64,000 nucleotides of DNA from an uncultured beta proteobacterium (GCA_903823025.1 CAIJRK010000024.1:41153-105152), one strand, 5' to 3'. Positions 1-11,961 are shown, counted from the first letter of the stretch. Numbers and translations are program-made. The notes: generated by a model not told the origin, from the letters alone.

Positions 1-961
<961 letters not shown>

Positions 962-1070
962 TTACTTCAATGTGACATAGGGTTGCCCCGTTTGACTGGG
1001 CCAAAACGCCGTCGCGAACGGTGCGCCTAATCTCACATTCAACTAAAAACGGAATCAGGCTTTATAAACG

Positions 1071-1094
1071 AAAAACCCCGCGCCGTGCGCAGGG
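1071..1094 (-). terminator. Rho-independent terminator after rplU-rpmA
   Basis: On the minus strand an 8-bp stem (CCCTGCGC / GCGCGGGG, one G-T wobble) with a 3-nt loop is followed directly by five T. It lies 25 bp after the rpmA stop and before obgE, so it should end the ribosomal protein transcript. Confidence 0.8.
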
Positions 1095-1118
1095 TCTCAA
1101 TTGGGAATGCCCAGCAAC

Positions 1119-1376
1119 TTAAGCCGTGACAACACTCACCGTTGACTTGTTCATTGCACCTTTAACGGAAAACAAAACATTGCCCTCCACCAGTGCAAAC
1201 AAGGTGTGATCCTTGCCAATACCGACATTGGTGCCGGGATGGAATTTGGTGCCACGTTGGCGGATGATGATGGCGCCAGCGCCAACCAATTCACCACCAA
1301 ATTTTTTAACACCGAGCATCTTGGGCTTGGAATCGCGCCCATTGTGCGTAGAGCCGCCGCCTTTTTTATGTGCCAT
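1119..1376 (-). CDS. rpmA: 50S ribosomal protein L27
   Basis: Component of the large ribosomal subunit whose N-terminal tail reaches towards the peptidyl transferase centre. The 85-residue product begins [16 protein letters not shown], the L27 signature, and has the conserved GxGxDHTLFAL region. No processed N-terminal extension of the Firmicutes type is present. It lies 12 bp after rplU and surely shares its transcript. Confidence 0.98.
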   Translation of the reverse strand: MAHKKGGGSTHNGRDSKPKMLGVKKFGGELVGAGAIIIRQRGTKFHPGTNVGIGKDHTLFALVEGNVLFSVKGAMNKSTVSVVTA

Positions 1377-1388
1377 GACTCTTGCTCC

Positions 1389-1700
1389 TTATGCAGAAAT
1401 CACACCGACCAGCAGTTCTGTGAACTGTTGACGATGTCCTTGATGTTTTTGGTAATGCTTACGACGACGCATTTTAAAAATGGTGACTTTATCGTGCTTA
1501 CCGTGAGCGAGAACAGTGACTGTGACTGTTGCGCCGGACACCAAGGGAGTTCCAACTTTCAGATCTGCGCCGTTACCAACTGCCAGAACCTCGTCGAACA
1601 CAATCTCTTGGCCTACGTCCGCAGCAATCTGTTCTACTTTAATTTTTTCGCCGGCTGCAACTCGATATTGCTTGCCGCCGGTTTTTATGACCGCGTACAT
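1389..1700 (-). CDS. rplU: 50S ribosomal protein L21
   Basis: Large-subunit protein that binds 23S rRNA. The 103-residue product starts [14 protein letters not shown], the L21 hallmark, and includes the Lys/Arg-rich segment [17 protein letters not shown] typical of the family. It is first in the rplU-rpmA transcript. The roughly 220 bp between this start and ispB must hold both divergent promoters; a TATAGT hexamer on the minus strand (1750-1755) is a possible -10 for rplU. Confidence 0.98.
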   Translation of the reverse strand: MYAVIKTGGKQYRVAAGEKIKVEQIAADVGQEIVFDEVLAVGNGADLKVGTPLVSGATVTVTVLAHGKHDKVTIFKMRRRKHYQKHQGHRQQFTELLVGVISA

Positions 1701-1888
1701 GTTGACCTCTTCAATTTAGCTCTGAGAACGAATTTTTTCAGAGCCCTCGACTATAACAGAGCGTGCCGAAAAACGCTTTTTAAACCTGAAAATTCGCCAT
1801 AAATGGCATCCCGCCCCAATGAAACACGGCATTGGCAATTTATTTTTTCAGTTGGCCTGTGCGCCACGTTCGCGCCTCATCTGGTTTC

Positions 1889-1894
1889 TATAAT
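1889..1894 (+). promoter_or_regulatory. Candidate -10 box for ispB
   Basis: A perfect TATAAT lies 25 bp before the proposed TTG start of ispB. No good -35 hexamer stands at 16-18 bp, so the call rests on the -10 and on its position. It lies downstream of the first in-frame ATG (1832), which argues against that ATG being the start. Confidence 0.4.
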
Positions 1895-1918
1895 CGTTCC
1901 ACACTATTGGTCTATGTT

Positions 1919-2902
1919 TTGCAAGTTAATCTACCCAGCTCCGCTCCCCTACTGTCCATCATTGCGCAAGATATGCGTGAAGTTGACCAAGTTATCGCCC
2001 GCCGACTGGACACAGGCGTACTGCTGATTGGTCAAGTTGCACGCTACATCATTGCGGCCGGAGGCAAGCGGCTCAGGCCCGCACTGCTGTTGTTAACTTG
2101 TGGCGCTCTGGGCTATCGGGGCGAGCATCGGTTCAACTTGGCGGCCGTGGTGGAATTCATCCACACGGCGTCCCTGCTGCATGACGATGTGGTGGACGAC
2201 TCCGCTTTGCGTCGGGGCAACGCCACCGCTAATGAAATGTTCGGCAATCCGGCCAGTGTGTTGGTAGGCGACTTTTTGCATTCACGCGCCTTTCAAATGA
2301 TGGTCGATGTGCAAAACGTACGGGTTATGCAGGTGCTGGCCAACGCCACCAATGTCATTGCCGAGGGCGAGGTGATGCAGCTCATGAACACCCACAATGC
2401 CGCCTTGGACGAAGCGGGTTATCTCCAAGTCATTCGTTCCAAAACAGCCAAATTATTTGAAGCCAGTGCCCGTGTTGGTGCGATTCTGGCCGACAGTTCG
2501 CCCGAGATGGAGGCGGTTTGCACCGTTTATGGTCAGGCGCTGGGCACGGCCTTTCAGGTCATTGACGACGTGCTTGATTACGCAGGTGATGCGGACGTTA
2601 TGGGCAAAAATCTGGGTGATGACCTGCGTGAAGGCAAAATTACGTTACCCCTGATTGTGGCCATGCAGCTGGGCACGGCAGATCAAAAGAACCTCATTAA
2701 AACCGCCATTGAAACCGGCGACTTGTCCATGCTGGACGCTGTCGTTGCCGTCGTGAAGACAACCGGCGCGCTGGATGTCGCCCGACAAGCCGCCACCCAA
2801 GAGGCGCAGCGCGCCATCGCCGCCGCCCGGCAACTCCCACCCGGCCCCCACACGGACTGTTTGATCGAGTTAGCCAACAACTTGCTTGAACGCCAGTATT
2901 AG
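1919..2902 (+). CDS. ispB: Octaprenyl/polyprenyl diphosphate synthase
   Basis: Trans-prenyltransferase making the long isoprenoid tail of ubiquinone from FPP and IPP in the cytoplasm. Both Asp-rich motifs are present (LLHDDVVDDS and IDDVLDYAGD), with the GGKRLRP substrate motif. The frame is open from an ATG at 1832, but that adds about 29 residues unlike the family; the TTG at 1919 (MQVNLPSSAPLL...) gives about 327 residues, the usual length, and lies just after a TATAAT. The start is therefore tentative while the function is secure. Its divergence from rplU-rpmA-obgE is the usual betaproteobacterial arrangement. Confidence 0.9.
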   Translation: MQVNLPSSAPLLSIIAQDMREVDQVIARRLDTGVLLIGQVARYIIAAGGKRLRPALLLLTCGALGYRGEHRFNLAAVVEFIHTASLLHDDVVDDSALRRGNATANEMFGNPASVLVGDFLHSRAFQMMVDVQNVRVMQVLANATNVIAEGEVMQLMNTHNAALDEAGYLQVIRSKTAKLFEASARVGAILADSSPEMEAVCTVYGQALGTAFQVIDDVLDYAGDADVMGKNLGDDLREGKITLPLIVAMQLGTADQKNLIKTAIETGDLSMLDAVVAVVKTTGALDVARQAATQEAQRAIAAARQLPPGPHTDCLIELANNLLERQY

Positions 2903-3117
2903 CGCACTCTCAGCCAGATTCCTTCAAGGATTCCATCCAGTCGTTGCGCCGCCGACATAAACAACGCCAGGGTTTTGCAGGGTTGACAAAGGCGGGGCGC
3001 TAATATCCAAGTTTCCAAGAGGGCAATAGGTGAATACGGCCTGCGGTACTATCTCAGACCAGCCAGGCCCAGCCTCATGCCATCCGTGTCACGTTCTGGC
3101 TGTAACTACAGAACCCG

Positions 3118-6100
3118 ATGAACGCACTCATTCAGCCCAACTCTCTTGTGTCCGCCTCTGCGCATGTGCCGCCTGCGCACGAACGTATTCGCGAAATTCC
3201 TTATAACTACACCTCGTTTTCTGATCGCGAGATTGTCATTCGCGTGCTCGGCGCGCCCGCCTGGGACTTGCTTGACCGCTTGCGTGGCGAGCGTCGCACT
3301 GGTCGCTCGGCACGCATGATGTACGAAGTGTTGGGTGATATCTGGGTGGTGCAGCGCAATCCCTATTTGCAGGACGATTTGCTGGATAACCCCAAACGGC
3401 GCGTGTTGCTGGTCGAGGCATTGCAGCATCGGCTGGGCGAGGTGCAAAAACGCCGCACGCCTGAGACCGACCCGGAGCGTGATGCGCTGGTGGGCCAACT
3501 GCTCAAACTGGCGGGCGACGCCGTGCTGGCTTTTGATGCTGCTTTTATCGAGGCTGCCGCCCTACGCCGCAAGACACAGCGCGTGCTTATCAAGTTAACG
3601 GGCAAACACAACATCAAGTTTGACGGCCTCTCACGCGTGAGCCACGTCACGGATGCAACCGACTGGCGCGTGGAATATCCATTTGTGGTGCTGACGCCTG
3701 ACACCGAAGAAGAAATGGCCGGTTTGGTCAAAGGTTGTATCGACATTGGTTTAACCATCATTCCACGGGGCGGCGGCACGGGTTACACCGGCGGCGCCAT
3801 TCCCCTGACCTGGAAAAGCGTGGTCATCAACACTGAAAAGCTGGAGGCAATGACAGAGGTCGAGATGGTGACGCTGCCGGGCCTGTCAGCGCCCGTGGCG
3901 ACCGTCTGGACGGAAGCCGGGGTGGTGACGCAACGCGTCGCCGATGCGGCAGAGCGCGGGGGATTCGTCTTTGCCGTTGACCCAACCTCGGCAGAGGCGT
4001 CTTGCATTGGCGGCAACATCGCCATGAATGCGGGTGGCAAAAAAGCCGTGTTATGGGGCACTGCACTGGACAACCTGGCCAGCTGGCGCATGGTGACACC
4101 GCAGGCCGAGTGGCTGCAGGTGACGCGACTCAATCACAACATGGGCAAGATCCATGACGCTGAAGTTGCCAATTTTGAGCTGAAATATTTCAAAGCTGAC
4201 GGCAAAACCCATTTGCGCACCGAACTGCTCGACATTCCGGGCCGCTCTTTCCGCAAGGAAGGCTTGGGCAAGGACGTGACCGACAAGTTCTTGAGTGGCC
4301 TGCCGGGCATTCAAAAAGAGGGCTGCGACGGCTTGATCACCAGCGCGCGCTGGGTGGTGCACCGGATGCCTGTTCACACACGCACCGTGTGTCTGGAGTT
4401 TTTTGGCAACGCCAAGGATGCCGTGCCCAGCATTGTGGAAATCGTTGATTTCATGTTCGCCGAGCAAAAACGCTCGGGCGTCTTGCTGGCTGGACTGGAG
4501 CACTTGGATGACCGCTACTTGAAGGCTGTGGGTTATGCCACCAAGTCCAAACGCGGCGGTCTGCCCAAGATGGCGCTGTTCGGTGACATCGTCGGTGATG
4601 ATGCCGATGCCGTGGCGCGCGCCACCTCTGAAGTGGTGCGCATTGCCAACTCGCGCAGTGGTGAGGGCTTTATTGCCATCAGTCCGGAGGCGCGCAAGAA
4701 GTTTTGGCAGGACCGCAAACGCACTGCCGCCATTTCGCGCCACACCAACGCCTTCAAGATTAACGAAGACGTGGTGATTCCGCTGCCGCGCATGGCCGAA
4801 TACACCGACGGTATTGAACGCATCAATATCGAGTTGAGCCTGAGTAACAAGATCCAGTTGTGCCACGAGCTAGAGATATTTTTCAGCCCGGACAACTTGC
4901 CTCATTTGCATGAGATCAGCAAAAAGGTTGACATCGATGAAACCCCTTCGGTGGAGCTGATGCAAGACCGTGTGTCGCAGGCGCTGCTGCTGGTGCGCGA
5001 GGTGCGCACGCAATGGCAAGGCTGGCTGCAAGATGTGGACACCTTGTTCCCGCAATTGCAAGACCACTCACTGCGGGCCAGCTGGAAGGCGCAAATCCGC
5101 GTCCCGCTGAAGGCGATCTTCACCGGGCGGGCGTTTGAGGCGATGCTGGCCGAATGCCAGGCTATTCAGGCGCGCGTGCTCAAAGGCCGCGTTTGGGCGG
5201 CACTGCACATGCACGCCGGTGATGGCAATGTGCACACCAACATCCCCGTCAACAGCGACGACTACGACATGCTACAAGCCGCCCACGGTGCGGTCAAACG
5301 CATCATGGCGCTGGCACGCTCGCTCGATGGCGTGATCTCGGGTGAGCACGGGATTGGTATTACCAAACTGGAGTTTTTAACAGACGAAGAATTGCGTCCG
5401 TTTACCGAATACAAAGCTAAAGTGGATCCGGAGGGGCGCTTCAACAAAGGCAAGTTGCTGCGTCATTGGCAAGCCCCGCCGGGCGTTAGCGAACCCCTGG
5501 CCCAGTCAGGGCGCGGACTGCAAGCGGCTGATTTGACCAACGCCTACACCCCCAGCTTTGGGCTGATGGGACATGAGTCGCTGATCATGCAGCAAAGCGA
5601 TATTGGCGCCATTGCCGATAGCGTGAAAGATTGCCTGCGTTGCGGCAAGTGCAAACCGGTCTGCTCTACCCATGTGCCGCGCGCCAATTTGTTGTACAGC
5701 CCGCGTGACAAGATTTTGGCAACCTCGCTCTTGGTGGAAGCCTTCTTGTACGAAGAGCAAACGCGCCGGGGCGTCAGCATCAAGCACTGGCAAGAGTTTG
5801 AAGATGTGGCCGACCATTGCACGGTGTGCCACAAATGTTTGTCACCCTGCCCGGTCAACATTGACTTTGGCGATGTGACCATGAACATGCGCAATCTCTT
5901 GCGCAAGATGGGTAAAAAGACGTTCCGTCCGGCAGGCGCCGCCGCTATGTTCATGCTCAACGCGACCAACCCGGACACCATCAAACTGGCCCGCACGGCC
6001 ATGGTGGACGTGGCGATCAGGGCGCAGCGCATTGCCACCGATGTGTTGAAAGTCTTTGGCCGCAAACAGACCCAGGCGCCACCCGCCACGGTCGGCGCCG

Positions 6101-7044
6101 CGCCGATTAAAGAGCAGATCATTCACTTCATCAACAAGAAATTACCCGGTGGTTTGCCCAAAAAGACGGCGCGGGCTTTGCTTGATATTGAAGACAAAGA
6201 CTACGTGCCGATCATTCGTGACCCGCAGGCCACCACGGCTGAAACCGAGGCGGTGTTTTATTTTCCGGGTTGCGGCTCGGAGCGTCTGTTCAGCCAAGTG
6301 GGACTGGCCACGCAAGCGATGTTGTGGCACGCCGGGGTGCAAACCGTGTTGCCACCGGGCTATTTGTGCTGCGGTTATCCGCAACGCGGCTCGGGTGAGT
6401 TTGACAAGGCCGACAAGATCATCACCGACAACCGGGTGCTGTTTCACCGCGTTGCCAACACCTTGAACTACCTCGACATCAAAACTGTGGTGGTGAGTTG
6501 TGGCACTTGCTACGACCAGCTGCAGGCTTACGAGTTTGACAAGATATTTCCCGGCAGTCGCATCATTGATATTCATGAATATCTGCTGGAGAAGGGCATC
6601 ACGCTGAACAACGCGGGTTCTTTCTTGTTCCACGACCCTTGCCACAGCCCGATGAAGCTGCAGGAGCCGATCAAAACCGTCAAAGCTTTGCTGGGCGACA
6701 ACGTGATTCAGTCTGACCGCTGCTGCGGTGAGGCGGGCACACTGGCATTGAACCGGCCCGATGTGGCCACGCAAATTCGATTCCGCAAGGAAGAAGAAAT
6801 TCGCAAGGGCGAGTCACAGTTGCGCGATAAAGGCTTGCTCGGGGCCAAAGAAAATGTCAAGATTTTGACCTCATGCCCAGCTTGTTTGCAAGGTTTGAGC
6901 CGCTTTGGTGATGATCTGCAAAATGGTTTGCTGGAGGCCGACTACATCGTCGTCGAGATGGCGAATCAGATTCTGGGTGACCAATGGATGCCCGATTACG
7001 TCAAGCGGGCCAACAACGGCGGCATTGAACGCGTGCTGGTTTAA
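3118..7044 (+). CDS. DUF3683-type FAD/Fe-S oxidoreductase (GlcD-like), 1308 aa
   Basis: Large cytoplasmic or membrane-associated dehydrogenase, probably oxidising a 2-hydroxy acid such as D-lactate; the substrate is not known from sequence. An N-terminal DUF3683-like part (about 1-170) precedes a GlcD/DLD-type FAD-binding domain with [16 protein letters not shown] near residue 220. The FAD-oxidase C domain carries [12 protein letters not shown] and GEHGIGITK near 700-750. Two 4Fe-4S motifs ([11 protein letters not shown] near 838, [12 protein letters not shown] near 900) follow, then a cysteine-rich CCG pair ([35 protein letters not shown]). It thus fuses the work of separate GlcD/GlcF or LldE-type subunits in one chain. 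HIT and DUF971 genes follow closely. Confidence 0.88.
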   Translation: MNALIQPNSLVSASAHVPPAHERIREIPYNYTSFSDREIVIRVLGAPAWDLLDRLRGERRTGRSARMMYEVLGDIWVVQRNPYLQDDLLDNPKRRVLLVEALQHRLGEVQKRRTPETDPERDALVGQLLKLAGDAVLAFDAAFIEAAALRRKTQRVLIKLTGKHNIKFDGLSRVSHVTDATDWRVEYPFVVLTPDTEEEMAGLVKGCIDIGLTIIPRGGGTGYTGGAIPLTWKSVVINTEKLEAMTEVEMVTLPGLSAPVATVWTEAGVVTQRVADAAERGGFVFAVDPTSAEASCIGGNIAMNAGGKKAVLWGTALDNLASWRMVTPQAEWLQVTRLNHNMGKIHDAEVANFELKYFKADGKTHLRTELLDIPGRSFRKEGLGKDVTDKFLSGLPGIQKEGCDGLITSARWVVHRMPVHTRTVCLEFFGNAKDAVPSIVEIVDFMFAEQKRSGVLLAGLEHLDDRYLKAVGYATKSKRGGLPKMALFGDIVGDDADAVARATSEVVRIANSRSGEGFIAISPEARKKFWQDRKRTAAISRHTNAFKINEDVVIPLPRMAEYTDGIERINIELSLSNKIQLCHELEIFFSPDNLPHLHEISKKVDIDETPSVELMQDRVSQALLLVREVRTQWQGWLQDVDTLFPQLQDHSLRASWKAQIRVPLKAIFTGRAFEAMLAECQAIQARVLKGRVWAALHMHAGDGNVHTNIPVNSDDYDMLQAAHGAVKRIMALARSLDGVISGEHGIGITKLEFLTDEELRPFTEYKAKVDPEGRFNKGKLLRHWQAPPGVSEPLAQSGRGLQAADLTNAYTPSFGLMGHESLIMQQSDIGAIADSVKDCLRCGKCKPVCSTHVPRANLLYSPRDKILATSLLVEAFLYEEQTRRGVSIKHWQEFEDVADHCTVCHKCLSPCPVNIDFGDVTMNMRNLLRKMGKKTFRPAGAAAMFMLNATNPDTIKLARTAMVDVAIRAQRIATDVLKVFGRKQTQAPPATVGAAPIKEQIIHFINKKLPGGLPKKTARALLDIEDKDYVPIIRDPQATTAETEAVFYFPGCGSERLFSQVGLATQAMLWHAGVQTVLPPGYLCCGYPQRGSGEFDKADKIITDNRVLFHRVANTLNYLDIKTVVVSCGTCYDQLQAYEFDKIFPGSRIIDIHEYLLEKGITLNNAGSFLFHDPCHSPMKLQEPIKTVKALLGDNVIQSDRCCGEAGTLALNRPDVATQIRFRKEEEIRKGESQLRDKGLLGAKENVKILTSCPACLQGLSRFGDDLQNGLLEADYIVVEMANQILGDQWMPDYVKRANNGGIERVLV

Positions 7045-7048
7045 AAAA

Positions 7049-7489
7049 ATGACCGTGTTAACTTGTCCGCTGTGTGTAGCCTCTGGCACTGTCGTGTTTC
7101 AGGGTGAAAAGTTCCGGGCAATTCGGGCCGATGAGCCGGGCTTTCCCGCCTTTTACAGGGTCATCTGGACCGCGCATGTGGTCGAGTTCTCCGACTTGGG
7201 TCTAGCGGACAGACACCGGTGCATGGCGGCGGTGAATGCGGTGGAATGCGCGTTGCGCGCAGTGTTGCAGCCCACCAAGATCAATCTGGCGGCTTTGGGC
7301 AATGTGGTGCCGCATCTGCATTGGCATGTGATTGCCCGGTTTGAGTGGGATAGTCATTTTCCGGCACCGGTGTGGGCCACCGCGCAAAGGCCAGTCGATG
7401 GGGCGGCGGTGACCCTGCTTCAAGCGAAGCTGGGCGAGGTGGATTTGACGATTCAGCGTGCATTAGCCGCGCTGTGTCAGGCGGATTAA
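7049..7489 (+). CDS. HIT family protein
   Basis: Small histidine-triad nucleotide hydrolase or transferase, 146 residues. The triad appears as PHLHWHVIARF near residue 90, and CPLC at the N-terminus could help bind zinc. The frame is open further upstream, but ATG 7049, four bases after the preceding stop, starts the conserved sequence MTVLTCPLC. The substrate cannot be read from sequence. It lies in a co-directional block with the FAD oxidoreductase and DUF971 gene. Confidence 0.88.
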   Translation: MTVLTCPLCVASGTVVFQGEKFRAIRADEPGFPAFYRVIWTAHVVEFSDLGLADRHRCMAAVNAVECALRAVLQPTKINLAALGNVVPHLHWHVIARFEWDSHFPAPVWATAQRPVDGAAVTLLQAKLGEVDLTIQRALAALCQAD

Positions 7490-7513
7490 ATAATTTTTGA
7501 ATAGGCGGTCAAT

Positions 7514-7927
7514 ATGGCAGGTTTGCAATCAGGGGCACCAACACCAGAGGCCATAACGGTGCACAGCCAGTCCAAAGTGTTGGAGGTGAGTTTTTCAGAC
7601 GGCACCGAGTTTCGGATTCCGTTCGAGCTGATGCGTGTCTATTCGCCATCGGCTGAAGTGCAGGGTCACGGGCCGGGTCAGGAAGTGCTGCAAACAGGTA
7701 AGCGCGAGGTCGGTTTGACTGAGCTGGAGCCGGTGGGCAATTACGCGGTGCAACCGTCGTTTTCCGACGGCCACAACTCCGGCATTTTTTCGTGGGACTA
7801 TCTTTACTTTTTGGGGTCGCAGCAAGATAAATTGTGGGCCGATTACACCGCCCGTTTGGCTCTGGCCGGCGTCGAGCGCGACGCGCCCATGCCCGAAAAA
7901 TCCGGCAAAAGCTGCGCCAGTCATTGA
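7514..7927 (+). CDS. DUF971 (GBBH-like N-terminal domain) protein
   Basis: 137-residue protein made of the domain found at the N-terminus of gamma-butyrobetaine hydroxylases and in Fe-S-related proteins. The core shows LEVSFSDGTEFRIPFELMRVYSPSAEV and, in the second half, the highly conserved FSDGHNSGIFSWDYL. It sits 15 bp before ubiE, a common betaproteobacterial pairing. The role is unproven; an association with Fe-S or quinone metabolism is inference from context. Confidence 0.88.
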   Translation: MAGLQSGAPTPEAITVHSQSKVLEVSFSDGTEFRIPFELMRVYSPSAEVQGHGPGQEVLQTGKREVGLTELEPVGNYAVQPSFSDGHNSGIFSWDYLYFLGSQQDKLWADYTARLALAGVERDAPMPEKSGKSCASH

Positions 7928-7941
7928 ATTAAGATTGCCCC

Positions 7942-8673
7942 ATGACAACAACACATTTTGGCTATCAATCGGTTGACGAGACCGAAAAAGCAAAGCACGT
8001 CCGCGACGTGTTCGACTCTGTCGCACCCAAATACGACCTGATGAACGACCTGATGTCGATGGGGTTGCACCGGGCCTGGAAAACCTTCACGGTGCTCAAT
8101 GCCAACCTTCACGAAGGCGATCAGGTGCTCGATATTGCCGGGGGCACAGGGGATCTGGCATTGGCGTTTTCCAGAAAAGTGGGCAAAACCGGTTGCGTCG
8201 TGCACACTGACATCAACGAAGCCATGTTACGGACCGGACGTGACCGTTTGCTCGACGCCGGGGTTGCCTTGCCCACGCTGGTGTGTGATGCCGAAAAGCT
8301 GCCTTTTCCGAGTCAGCATTTTGACGTAGTGAGTGTCGCTTTTGGCTTGCGCAACATGACACACAAAGACGTGGCGCTGACCGAGATGAGTCGGGTGCTC
8401 AAGCCGGGAGGCAAGTTGCTGGTGCTGGAGTTTTCCAAAGTGGCGCCACCACTGGAAAAAATTTACGACTGGTATTCCTTCAAAGTGTTGCCCAAGTTGG
8501 GGCAATTGGTAGCCGGTGATGACGCCAGCTACCGCTACTTGGCCGAGTCCATACGGATGCATCCGGGGCAGGAAGCGCTCAAAGACCTGATGAAAAATAA
8601 TGGCTTTGGTCATGTGGACTATCACAACCTCACAGGCGGGCTGGTAGCCTTGCATGTTGGAATCAAATGTTGA
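7942..8673 (+). CDS. ubiE: Ubiquinone/menaquinone C-methyltransferase UbiE
   Basis: SAM-dependent C-methyltransferase of ubiquinone biosynthesis. The 243-residue product has the UbiE N-terminal signature ([20 protein letters not shown]), the SAM-binding motif [12 protein letters not shown] near residue 63 and the [13 protein letters not shown]...[11 protein letters not shown] region. It is the first of the quinone genes here (ubiE, Tim44-like, ubiJ, ubiB). Confidence 0.97.
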   Translation: MTTTHFGYQSVDETEKAKHVRDVFDSVAPKYDLMNDLMSMGLHRAWKTFTVLNANLHEGDQVLDIAGGTGDLALAFSRKVGKTGCVVHTDINEAMLRTGRDRLLDAGVALPTLVCDAEKLPFPSQHFDVVSVAFGLRNMTHKDVALTEMSRVLKPGGKLLVLEFSKVAPPLEKIYDWYSFKVLPKLGQLVAGDDASYRYLAESIRMHPGQEALKDLMKNNGFGHVDYHNLTGGLVALHVGIKC

Positions 8674-8727
8674 GGTTTATGTGTTTTTTACAAAATCTCG
8701 CTTAACAAAAAACCTTTTGGAGACATT

Positions 8728-9708
8728 ATGAAATTTTGGTCGTTGCTACTTGCTGTATTTATGGCACTGGCGGGCTTCAATGCCGAAGCGCAGAAGCGTT
8801 TTGGCGGGGGGAAATCTTTTGGCAAGCAGTCCAATAATGTGACGCAGCGCCAAGCGCCGCCGCCACAACAAGGCGCTACAGGCGCGGCTGCTGGCGCAAC
8901 AGGGGCTGCCGCAGCGGCTACCAAACGCCCTTGGGGTGCCATGTTGGGTGGCTTGGCAGCGGGGCTGGGTTTGGCCTGGTTGGCAAGTTCTTTGGGCATT
9001 GGCGGGGCCATTGGTCAAATTTTGATGTTTGCTCTGCTGGCAATGGCTGTCATGGCGGCGGTGGCCTGGTTTATACGTTCACGCAAAGCGAAGTCACAAA
9101 ATGCGGGCCACTCACCCTTTGCCTTTCAAGGCGCTTCGCCGGGCAGCACGGCCCAGGCACCCGCCACTTACCGGCCTGAGAATGTTGGCAACGACGCTTC
9201 AGCCCGTCCTTGGGAGCGCAACACCACATCTTTTGAGACACTCAAACCAGCCCCTGATGCCTCCGGGTCAATGATTGGTTCGGGTTTATCGGGCTTGTCG
9301 GGTTCGCAAAGCTGGGGAATTCCTGCCGGGTTTGATACCGAAGGCTTTCTGAAATCAGCCAAGGCCAACTTTGTGTCGCTACAAGCGGCTTGGGACAAGT
9401 CCGACATCAACGCCTTGCGCGCCATGATGACGGACGCCATGCTGACCGAGATTCAGGCGCAGCTGGCTGAGCGCGAAGTCAACACGACAGGCGGTCCGAT
9501 CAACCTGACGGATGTCGTCATGATTGAGGCTCATTTGCTGGGAATTGAAGACTTGGGCGACGACTACATGGTCAGCGTCGAGTTTTCCGGCATGATCCGT
9601 GAAGACCCGTCAGCCGGTCCAAGTCCATTCCGCGAAGTCTGGAACATGACCAAGCCCAAGCAAGGCAGCGGTGGCTGGCTGGTCGCTGGCGTTCAGGCGT
9701 TGCAATAG
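8728..9708 (+). CDS. Tim44-like domain membrane protein
   Basis: 326-residue envelope protein. The N-terminus is a signal peptide (about 1-21, ending FNAEA), followed by a low-complexity Gly/Gln/Ala linker (SNNVTQRQAPPPQQGATGAAAG), two hydrophobic membrane segments around residues 68-110 and a C-terminal Tim44/MBA1-type domain from about 205. Tim44-like domains bind membranes or unfolded protein in mitochondria; the bacterial role is unclear. Its place between ubiE and ubiJ suggests a link with the membrane-bound Ubi complex, which is inference only. Confidence 0.85.
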   Translation: MKFWSLLLAVFMALAGFNAEAQKRFGGGKSFGKQSNNVTQRQAPPPQQGATGAAAGATGAAAAATKRPWGAMLGGLAAGLGLAWLASSLGIGGAIGQILMFALLAMAVMAAVAWFIRSRKAKSQNAGHSPFAFQGASPGSTAQAPATYRPENVGNDASARPWERNTTSFETLKPAPDASGSMIGSGLSGLSGSQSWGIPAGFDTEGFLKSAKANFVSLQAAWDKSDINALRAMMTDAMLTEIQAQLAEREVNTTGGPINLTDVVMIEAHLLGIEDLGDDYMVSVEFSGMIREDPSAGPSPFREVWNMTKPKQGSGGWLVAGVQALQ

Positions 9709-9767
9709 TCAAGGGTTTGCGGGTCAAGCCCCCGATGACAAGCTGAACCGCTTGTATTCAGTGAATA

Positions 9768-10328
9768 ATGGGGACTATGGCAACACAGTCCCCTTTTTCA
9801 TTTCTTGAAGGTTTTCTTCAGAACCTTCCTCTCCCCAATTTACAGCCTCCGGCTTGGGCCGTTGACGAGACGCAACGTCGCATCATCTTGCTGCTAAACC
9901 ATATTTTGAGCCAGGAAAAAGAGGCGACCAGCCGCTTGGCCAGGCAAAAAAACCGTGTAGTTTTGATACAGTGGCGCACTTTTTCCTTAAAGCTGACCGC
10001 CACCCCGGCCGGTCTGTTGGATATTGCGCCAGCCCAGGCCACAGCCGATCTGGTGTTGACCATGACGGATGAGTCGCCTCTCTCCTTTATTCAAGGTGCG
10101 CTACGCGGTGACAAACCTGCCGTGCGCATTGAAGGCGACGTGCAACTGGCCGCTGAGGTGAGCTGGCTGGTGGACCATGTACGTTGGGATATTGAAGAAG
10201 ATGTGGCGCGCGTGATGGGCGATGCGCCCGCACACGCTTTGGGCGACGCCGTTCGGGCAATGGTGTCGGCACTGCGTCAATTTTTAGGGAAAAGCAAAAC
10301 AACAGGCGTGGACAAGGCTCCCACATGA
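9768..10328 (+). CDS. ubiJ: Ubiquinone biosynthesis accessory factor UbiJ (SCP2 domain)
   Basis: Lipid-binding SCP2-domain protein thought to hold the hydrophobic ubiquinone precursor for the Ubi enzymes. The 186-residue product has the SCP2-like segment [18 protein letters not shown] through [20 protein letters not shown]. It overlaps ubiB by 4 bp (ATGA), typical of translational coupling. An alternative ATG three codons later (9777) is possible. Confidence 0.9.
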   Translation: MGTMATQSPFSFLEGFLQNLPLPNLQPPAWAVDETQRRIILLLNHILSQEKEATSRLARQKNRVVLIQWRTFSLKLTATPAGLLDIAPAQATADLVLTMTDESPLSFIQGALRGDKPAVRIEGDVQLAAEVSWLVDHVRWDIEEDVARVMGDAPAHALGDAVRAMVSALRQFLGKSKTTGVDKAPT

Positions 10329-11890
10329 AACGCTTGTTTCGTGGCATCTTTATTGTCTGGATCATGTTGCGTTACGGTCTGGACGAGCTGTTTTTATCCA
10401 GTTTTCAGAAGCCTTGGCTGCACGCCATCGCGCGTATCGTGTCGGTGGGTCGCAATCTGAAAGCACCTCGGGGTCAGCGCATTCGGGAGGCGTTGGAGCG
10501 GTTGGGTCCTATTTTTGTCAAGTTTGGGCAAGTCCTGTCCACGCGGCGCGACTTGATGCCGGTCGATATTGCCGATGAACTGGCGCGTCTGCAAGACCGG
10601 GTGCCCCCGTTTAGCAGTGAGATCGCCATCGCGACAATTGAGACGGCCTTCAGCAAAAAAGTGGATGATATTTTTGTCTCGTTTGAGCGAGACCCGGTCG
10701 CCAGCGCTTCCATTGCACAGGTGCATTTTGCGGTACTCAAAGACCGCACCGGTCAACTACGGGAAGTCGCGGTCAAGGTGCTGCGGCCCGGCATGGCCTC
10801 GGTGATTGAAAAAGATTTGAGCTTGCTGCGCATGATGGCGGGCTGGATTGAGCGCCTTTCAACAGATGGCAAGCGTCTCAAGCCGCGTGAAGTGGTGGCC
10901 GAGTTCGATAAATACCTGCATGACGAGCTGGACTTGGTGCGCGAGGCCTCCAGCGCGGCACAGTTACGCCGCAACATGGCCGGGCTGGATTTGGTTCTGA
11001 TTCCCGAGATGTTTTGGGACTATTGCATGACGGATGTCATTGTGATGGAGCGCATGTACGGCATCCCGATCAACCAGGTGGAGCGTCTGCGCGCGGCGGG
11101 TGTCGATATTCCGAAACTGGCCCGGGATGGGGTCACTATTTTCTTCACACAGGTGTTTCGTGACGGTTTTTTTCACGCCGATATGCACCCCGGCAATATT
11201 CAGGTCAGCGTCGCCCCCGCCACTTTTGGCCGCTACATCTCGCTTGACTTCGGGATTGTGGGGACGCTGACCGAGTCGGATAAAGAGTATTTGTCCCAGA
11301 ATTTCACAGCCTTTTTCCGGCGCGATTACAAACGCGTGGCCGAGCTGCATATTGAATCCGGCTGGGTGCCTGCGGCCACTCGGGTGGATGAACTGGAGTC
11401 TGCCATCCGCTCGGTGTGCGAGCCTTACTTTGACCGACCCTTGAAAGAAATTTCGTTGGGCTTGGTGCTGATGCGGCTGTTTCAGACATCCCGGCGCTTT
11501 TCGGTCGAAATTCAGCCGCAGCTGGTTCTGCTGCAAAAGACACTGCTCAACATTGAAGGTTTGGGGCGTCAACTCGACCCTGAGTTAGACCTGTGGAAGA
11601 CCGCTAAGCCCTTTCTTGAAAAGTGGATGGTCGATCAACTGGGACCTAAAAAAATATGGACTCAACTGCGCAACGAAGCGCCTCGTTACGCCAAGTTGTT
11701 GCCCGAGTTGCCAAGGCTGTTGGTTGAGTTTCTTCAAAACAGCAAGTCAGGCCCCAACCGGGCACTTGAGGAGCTTTTGATTGAACAAAAACGAACAAAC
11801 CGCTTGCTGCAAATGATCATTAGTTGTGGCATCGGCTTTGTGTTGGGTCTGGTTGTCATGCAGGTGATTGTTCGTGTTCAGATTTTTTGA
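10325..11890 (+). CDS. ubiB: Ubiquinone biosynthesis regulatory kinase-like UbiB
   Basis: Atypical ADCK/COQ8-family ATPase needed for ubiquinone synthesis. The 521-residue protein has the diagnostic KxGQ motif ([14 protein letters not shown] near residue 66), an AAAS-like nucleotide loop region ([10 protein letters not shown]), the catalytic-loop equivalent [15 protein letters not shown] and LDFGIVGTL. The C-terminus has the membrane segment expected of UbiB ([19 protein letters not shown]). It overlaps ubiJ by 4 bp. Confidence 0.96.
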   Translation: MKRLFRGIFIVWIMLRYGLDELFLSSFQKPWLHAIARIVSVGRNLKAPRGQRIREALERLGPIFVKFGQVLSTRRDLMPVDIADELARLQDRVPPFSSEIAIATIETAFSKKVDDIFVSFERDPVASASIAQVHFAVLKDRTGQLREVAVKVLRPGMASVIEKDLSLLRMMAGWIERLSTDGKRLKPREVVAEFDKYLHDELDLVREASSAAQLRRNMAGLDLVLIPEMFWDYCMTDVIVMERMYGIPINQVERLRAAGVDIPKLARDGVTIFFTQVFRDGFFHADMHPGNIQVSVAPATFGRYISLDFGIVGTLTESDKEYLSQNFTAFFRRDYKRVAELHIESGWVPAATRVDELESAIRSVCEPYFDRPLKEISLGLVLMRLFQTSRRFSVEIQPQLVLLQKTLLNIEGLGRQLDPELDLWKTAKPFLEKWMVDQLGPKKIWTQLRNEAPRYAKLLPELPRLLVEFLQNSKSGPNRALEELLIEQKRTNRLLQMIISCGIGFVLGLVVMQVIVRVQIF

Positions 11891-11918
11891 CTTGACAGGT
11901 GCGTGAAAGACACCGCCT

Positions 11919-11924
11919 TATAAT
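11919..11924 (+). promoter_or_regulatory. Candidate promoter (-10) for fmdB-DUF502-aspS
   Basis: A perfect TATAAT stands 37 bp before the fmdB start. A perfect TTGACA is nearby (11892-11897), but the 21-bp spacing is too long for a standard sigma-70 pair. Position right after ubiB supports a new transcription unit. Confidence 0.35.
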
Positions 11925-11961
11925 TTAAAGCTTTGCTACTTGAAATCCGAGTCTTATTGCC

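Noticed and set aside
1206..1802. Plus-strand 198-codon frame over rpmA and rplU
   Set aside because: Both ribosomal proteins are certain on the minus strand.
1832..1918. ATG 1832 as the ispB start
   Set aside because: The extra residues are not family-like and the best -10 box lies downstream of this ATG.
2982..2987. Perfect TTGACA upstream of the FAD oxidoreductase as a promoter
   Set aside because: No acceptable -10 hexamer at 16-18 bp; kept out of the feature list.
4051..4866. Minus-strand open frame of 271 codons within the FAD oxidoreductase
   Set aside because: It lies wholly inside a conserved domain on the plus strand and has no recognisable motif.
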